Positions 37,223-38,764 of a stretch of 38,764 nt of DNA are shown here, one piece after another. The notes under the pieces were generated by a model that saw nothing but the letters and a program-made list of their open reading frames with translations, was not told where the DNA came from and did not search any database. Source of the stretch: Erythrobacter sp. (GTDB taxonomy: Bacteria > Pseudomonadota > Alphaproteobacteria > Sphingomonadales > Sphingomonadaceae); assembly GCA_024642335.1 (NCBI GenBank), contig JAHEBH010000023.1, positions 1 through 38,764 of the forward strand, in the 5' to 3' direction. The translations under genes were made by a program, and so were the position numbers. Each line of letters opens with the position of its first letter. The first letter of the stretch is position 1.

Positions 37223-38761
37223 ATGGGCGAGATTTTCATCGGCAATGACCTGGATGGCGAACGTCAGGTGCTCAACCTGGGCCGCGCCAACCGCCACGGC
37301 CTGATCGCCGGGGCCACCGGGACGGGTAAGACGGTCACCTTGCAAGGGCTGGCCGAGAGCTTTTCAGCCGCGGGCGTGCCGGTCTTCGTGGCCGATGTGA
37401 AGGGGGACCTGTCAGGCATTTCCATGCCCGGATCGCCGACCTTCAAACATGCCGACAAGCTGGAAGGCCGGGCGAAGGAACTGGGCATGGATGACTATGC
37501 CTATTCCGATAACCCGGTGATCTTCTGGGACCTTTACGGCGAGCAGGGCCATCCGGTGCGTACCACCGTTTCCGAAATGGGGCCGCTGCTGCTGTCCCGC
37601 CTCCTCGATTTGAACGATACGCAGGAAGGCGTGTTGCAGATCATCTTCCGCCATGCCGATGACGAAGGCCTGCTGCTGCTCGATTTCGAGGATTTGCAGG
37701 CGATGCTGAGCTGGGCGGCGGATAATGCGGACGAGCTTTCGGGCAAATACGGCAATGTCACCAGGCCCAGCGTGGGCGCGATCCAGCGGCAGTTGCTGAG
37801 CTTCGAGGCGCAGGGCGCGGACAATTTCTTCGGCGAGCCTGCGCTGGAGATCGACGATTTCCTGAACGTGGACGATCAGGGGCGCGGCTATATCAACGTG
37901 CTTGCCGCCGACAGGCTGATGCGCAGCCCCAAGCTTTATGCCACTTTCCTGCTGTGGCTGCTGGCGGAACTGTTCGAAAGCCTGCCCGAAGTGGGCGACC
38001 CGGAAAAGCCCAAGCTCGTGTTCTTCTTCGACGAGGCGCACCTGCTGTTCGACGATGCGCCCAAGGCGCTGGAGGACAAGATCGAGCAGGTCGTGCGACT
38101 GATCCGCTCGAAAGGAGTGGGCGTCTTTTTCGTGACGCAGAACCCGATCGATATCCCTGAGGAAGTGGCCGGCCAGCTGGGCAACCGCGTGCAGCATGCA
38201 CTGCGCGCCTTCACGCCCAAGGACCAGCGTGCGATCAAGGCGGCGGCGGAAACCTTCCGCATCAATCCCGATCTCGATGTCGAGGAGGCGATCACCCAAT
38301 TGCGCGTGGGCGAGGCGCTGGTCTCAACGCTGATGGAGGACGGTGCGCCCAGCATTGTTGAGCGCACGCTCGTCAAGCCGCCTCGCTCGCGCCTTGGCCC
38401 CGTCACCGCAAAGGAACGCGCGATCATCAATTCGGTCAGCCCCGTTGATGGCAAGTATGATGTCGAGATAGACCGCGAGAGCGCGGAGGAAGTGCTCGCG
38501 CAAAAGGCGCTCGACGCCGCCGAAACCGCCAGGGAAGTGGAGGAGACGGGCGAAGAGGAAGTGCGCAAGCGCGAGCGCAAATCGACCAGCCTGTGGGGGA
38601 TCGATATCGGCAAGGCCGGCAAGGCAGCCGCCCGGGCGGCGGTCGGTTCCGTGGCGACGATTGCCGTGGCCAAGGCAATGGGCCGCAAATCACGCGCGGA
38701 CCCCGTGCAAACGGGCCTCAATTCCTTCGTTCGCAACATCATCGGCGGGCTGATGCGTTAG
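37223..38761 (+). CDS. HerA-like / DUF853 P-loop ATPase
   Basis: The 512-residue protein has Walker A GATGTGKT at 30-37, Walker [16 protein letters not shown], and [19 protein letters not shown], typical of the HerA/VirD4-like ATPases of the DUF853 (YjgR) group. The tail has a charged helix ([18 protein letters not shown]) and an Ala/Gly-rich end. Members form hexameric DNA pumps in some lineages, but the bacterial DUF853 group has no settled function. It is divergent from pabBC across about 100 bases. The gene is complete, ending 3 bases before the window end. Confidence 0.92.
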   Translation: MGEIFIGNDLDGERQVLNLGRANRHGLIAGATGTGKTVTLQGLAESFSAAGVPVFVADVKGDLSGISMPGSPTFKHADKLEGRAKELGMDDYAYSDNPVIFWDLYGEQGHPVRTTVSEMGPLLLSRLLDLNDTQEGVLQIIFRHADDEGLLLLDFEDLQAMLSWAADNADELSGKYGNVTRPSVGAIQRQLLSFEAQGADNFFGEPALEIDDFLNVDDQGRGYINVLAADRLMRSPKLYATFLLWLLAELFESLPEVGDPEKPKLVFFFDEAHLLFDDAPKALEDKIEQVVRLIRSKGVGVFFVTQNPIDIPEEVAGQLGNRVQHALRAFTPKDQRAIKAAAETFRINPDLDVEEAITQLRVGEALVSTLMEDGAPSIVERTLVKPPRSRLGPVTAKERAIINSVSPVDGKYDVEIDRESAEEVLAQKALDAAETAREVEETGEEEVRKRERKSTSLWGIDIGKAGKAAARAAVGSVATIAVAKAMGRKSRADPVQTGLNSFVRNIIGGLMR

Positions 38762-38764
38762 GGG

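Noticed and set aside
35406-37304. 632-codon plus-strand frame opposite pabBC
   Set aside because: Shadow of a motif-rich minus-strand gene; it also runs into the start of the HerA-like gene.

Overview
The window is about 38.8 kb of GC-rich chromosomal DNA with roughly 30 tightly packed protein genes. It shows no rRNA, tRNA, phage, insertion sequence or CRISPR signal. Gene content and protein style point to an alphaproteobacterium of the order Sphingomonadales, probably Erythrobacteraceae or a close relative. Supporting points are the RNase D-LptC-LptA cluster, an intracellular PHA depolymerase, a PabB-PabC fusion, a GTP cyclohydrolase II with a relict RibB-like domain, and an inverted pair of the CCTGAGCTTGTCGAAGG repeat that is common in this order. 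The taxonomic placement is an inference from these features, not from a marker gene.

Left part (1-9.2 kb): an asparagine-synthetase-like protein without the glutaminase cysteine (cut by the window edge) is divergent from a lasso-peptide-type B2 transglutaminase-like protein. A small secreted or membrane protein, an O-antigen ligase/polymerase family protein and a TPR-like protein follow. This block converges on lptA, lptC and the RNase D gene. Uracil-DNA glycosylase, a GNAT acetyltransferase and a MASE1-PAS-GGDEF diguanylate cyclase come next.

Middle part (9.2-25.5 kb): a TauD-type dioxygenase behind a MarR-like palindrome; the glutamate synthase operon gltB-gltD, which shares a hairpin terminator with it; a very acidic two-helix membrane protein; the PHA depolymerase phaZ, divergent from an ABC exporter with a PhaR-like palindrome between them; an M13 peptidase; undecaprenyl-diphosphatase; and two tiny translationally coupled lipoproteins.

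Right part (25.5-38.8 kb): RecQ helicase; a compact three-gene unit (SPFH membrane protein, ribbon-helix-helix regulator with an AT-hook-like tail, and a 35-residue CxxC membrane peptide) behind an AT-rich 20-bp palindrome; a luciferase-like oxidoreductase; ribA and xth; a probable small RNA with its own terminator; lolA; rpmG; arfB; an RluA-type pseudouridine synthase; an aspartate-type aminotransferase coupled to pabBC; and a HerA-like ATPase.

Most genes are housekeeping: envelope lipid and LPS transport, nitrogen assimilation, DNA repair, folate and riboflavin synthesis, and translation quality control. The most promising undescribed items are the SPFH-RHH-CxxC peptide operon with its operator, the candidate small RNA between xth and lolA, and the divergent lasso-type cyclase/B2 pair beside polysaccharide genes.
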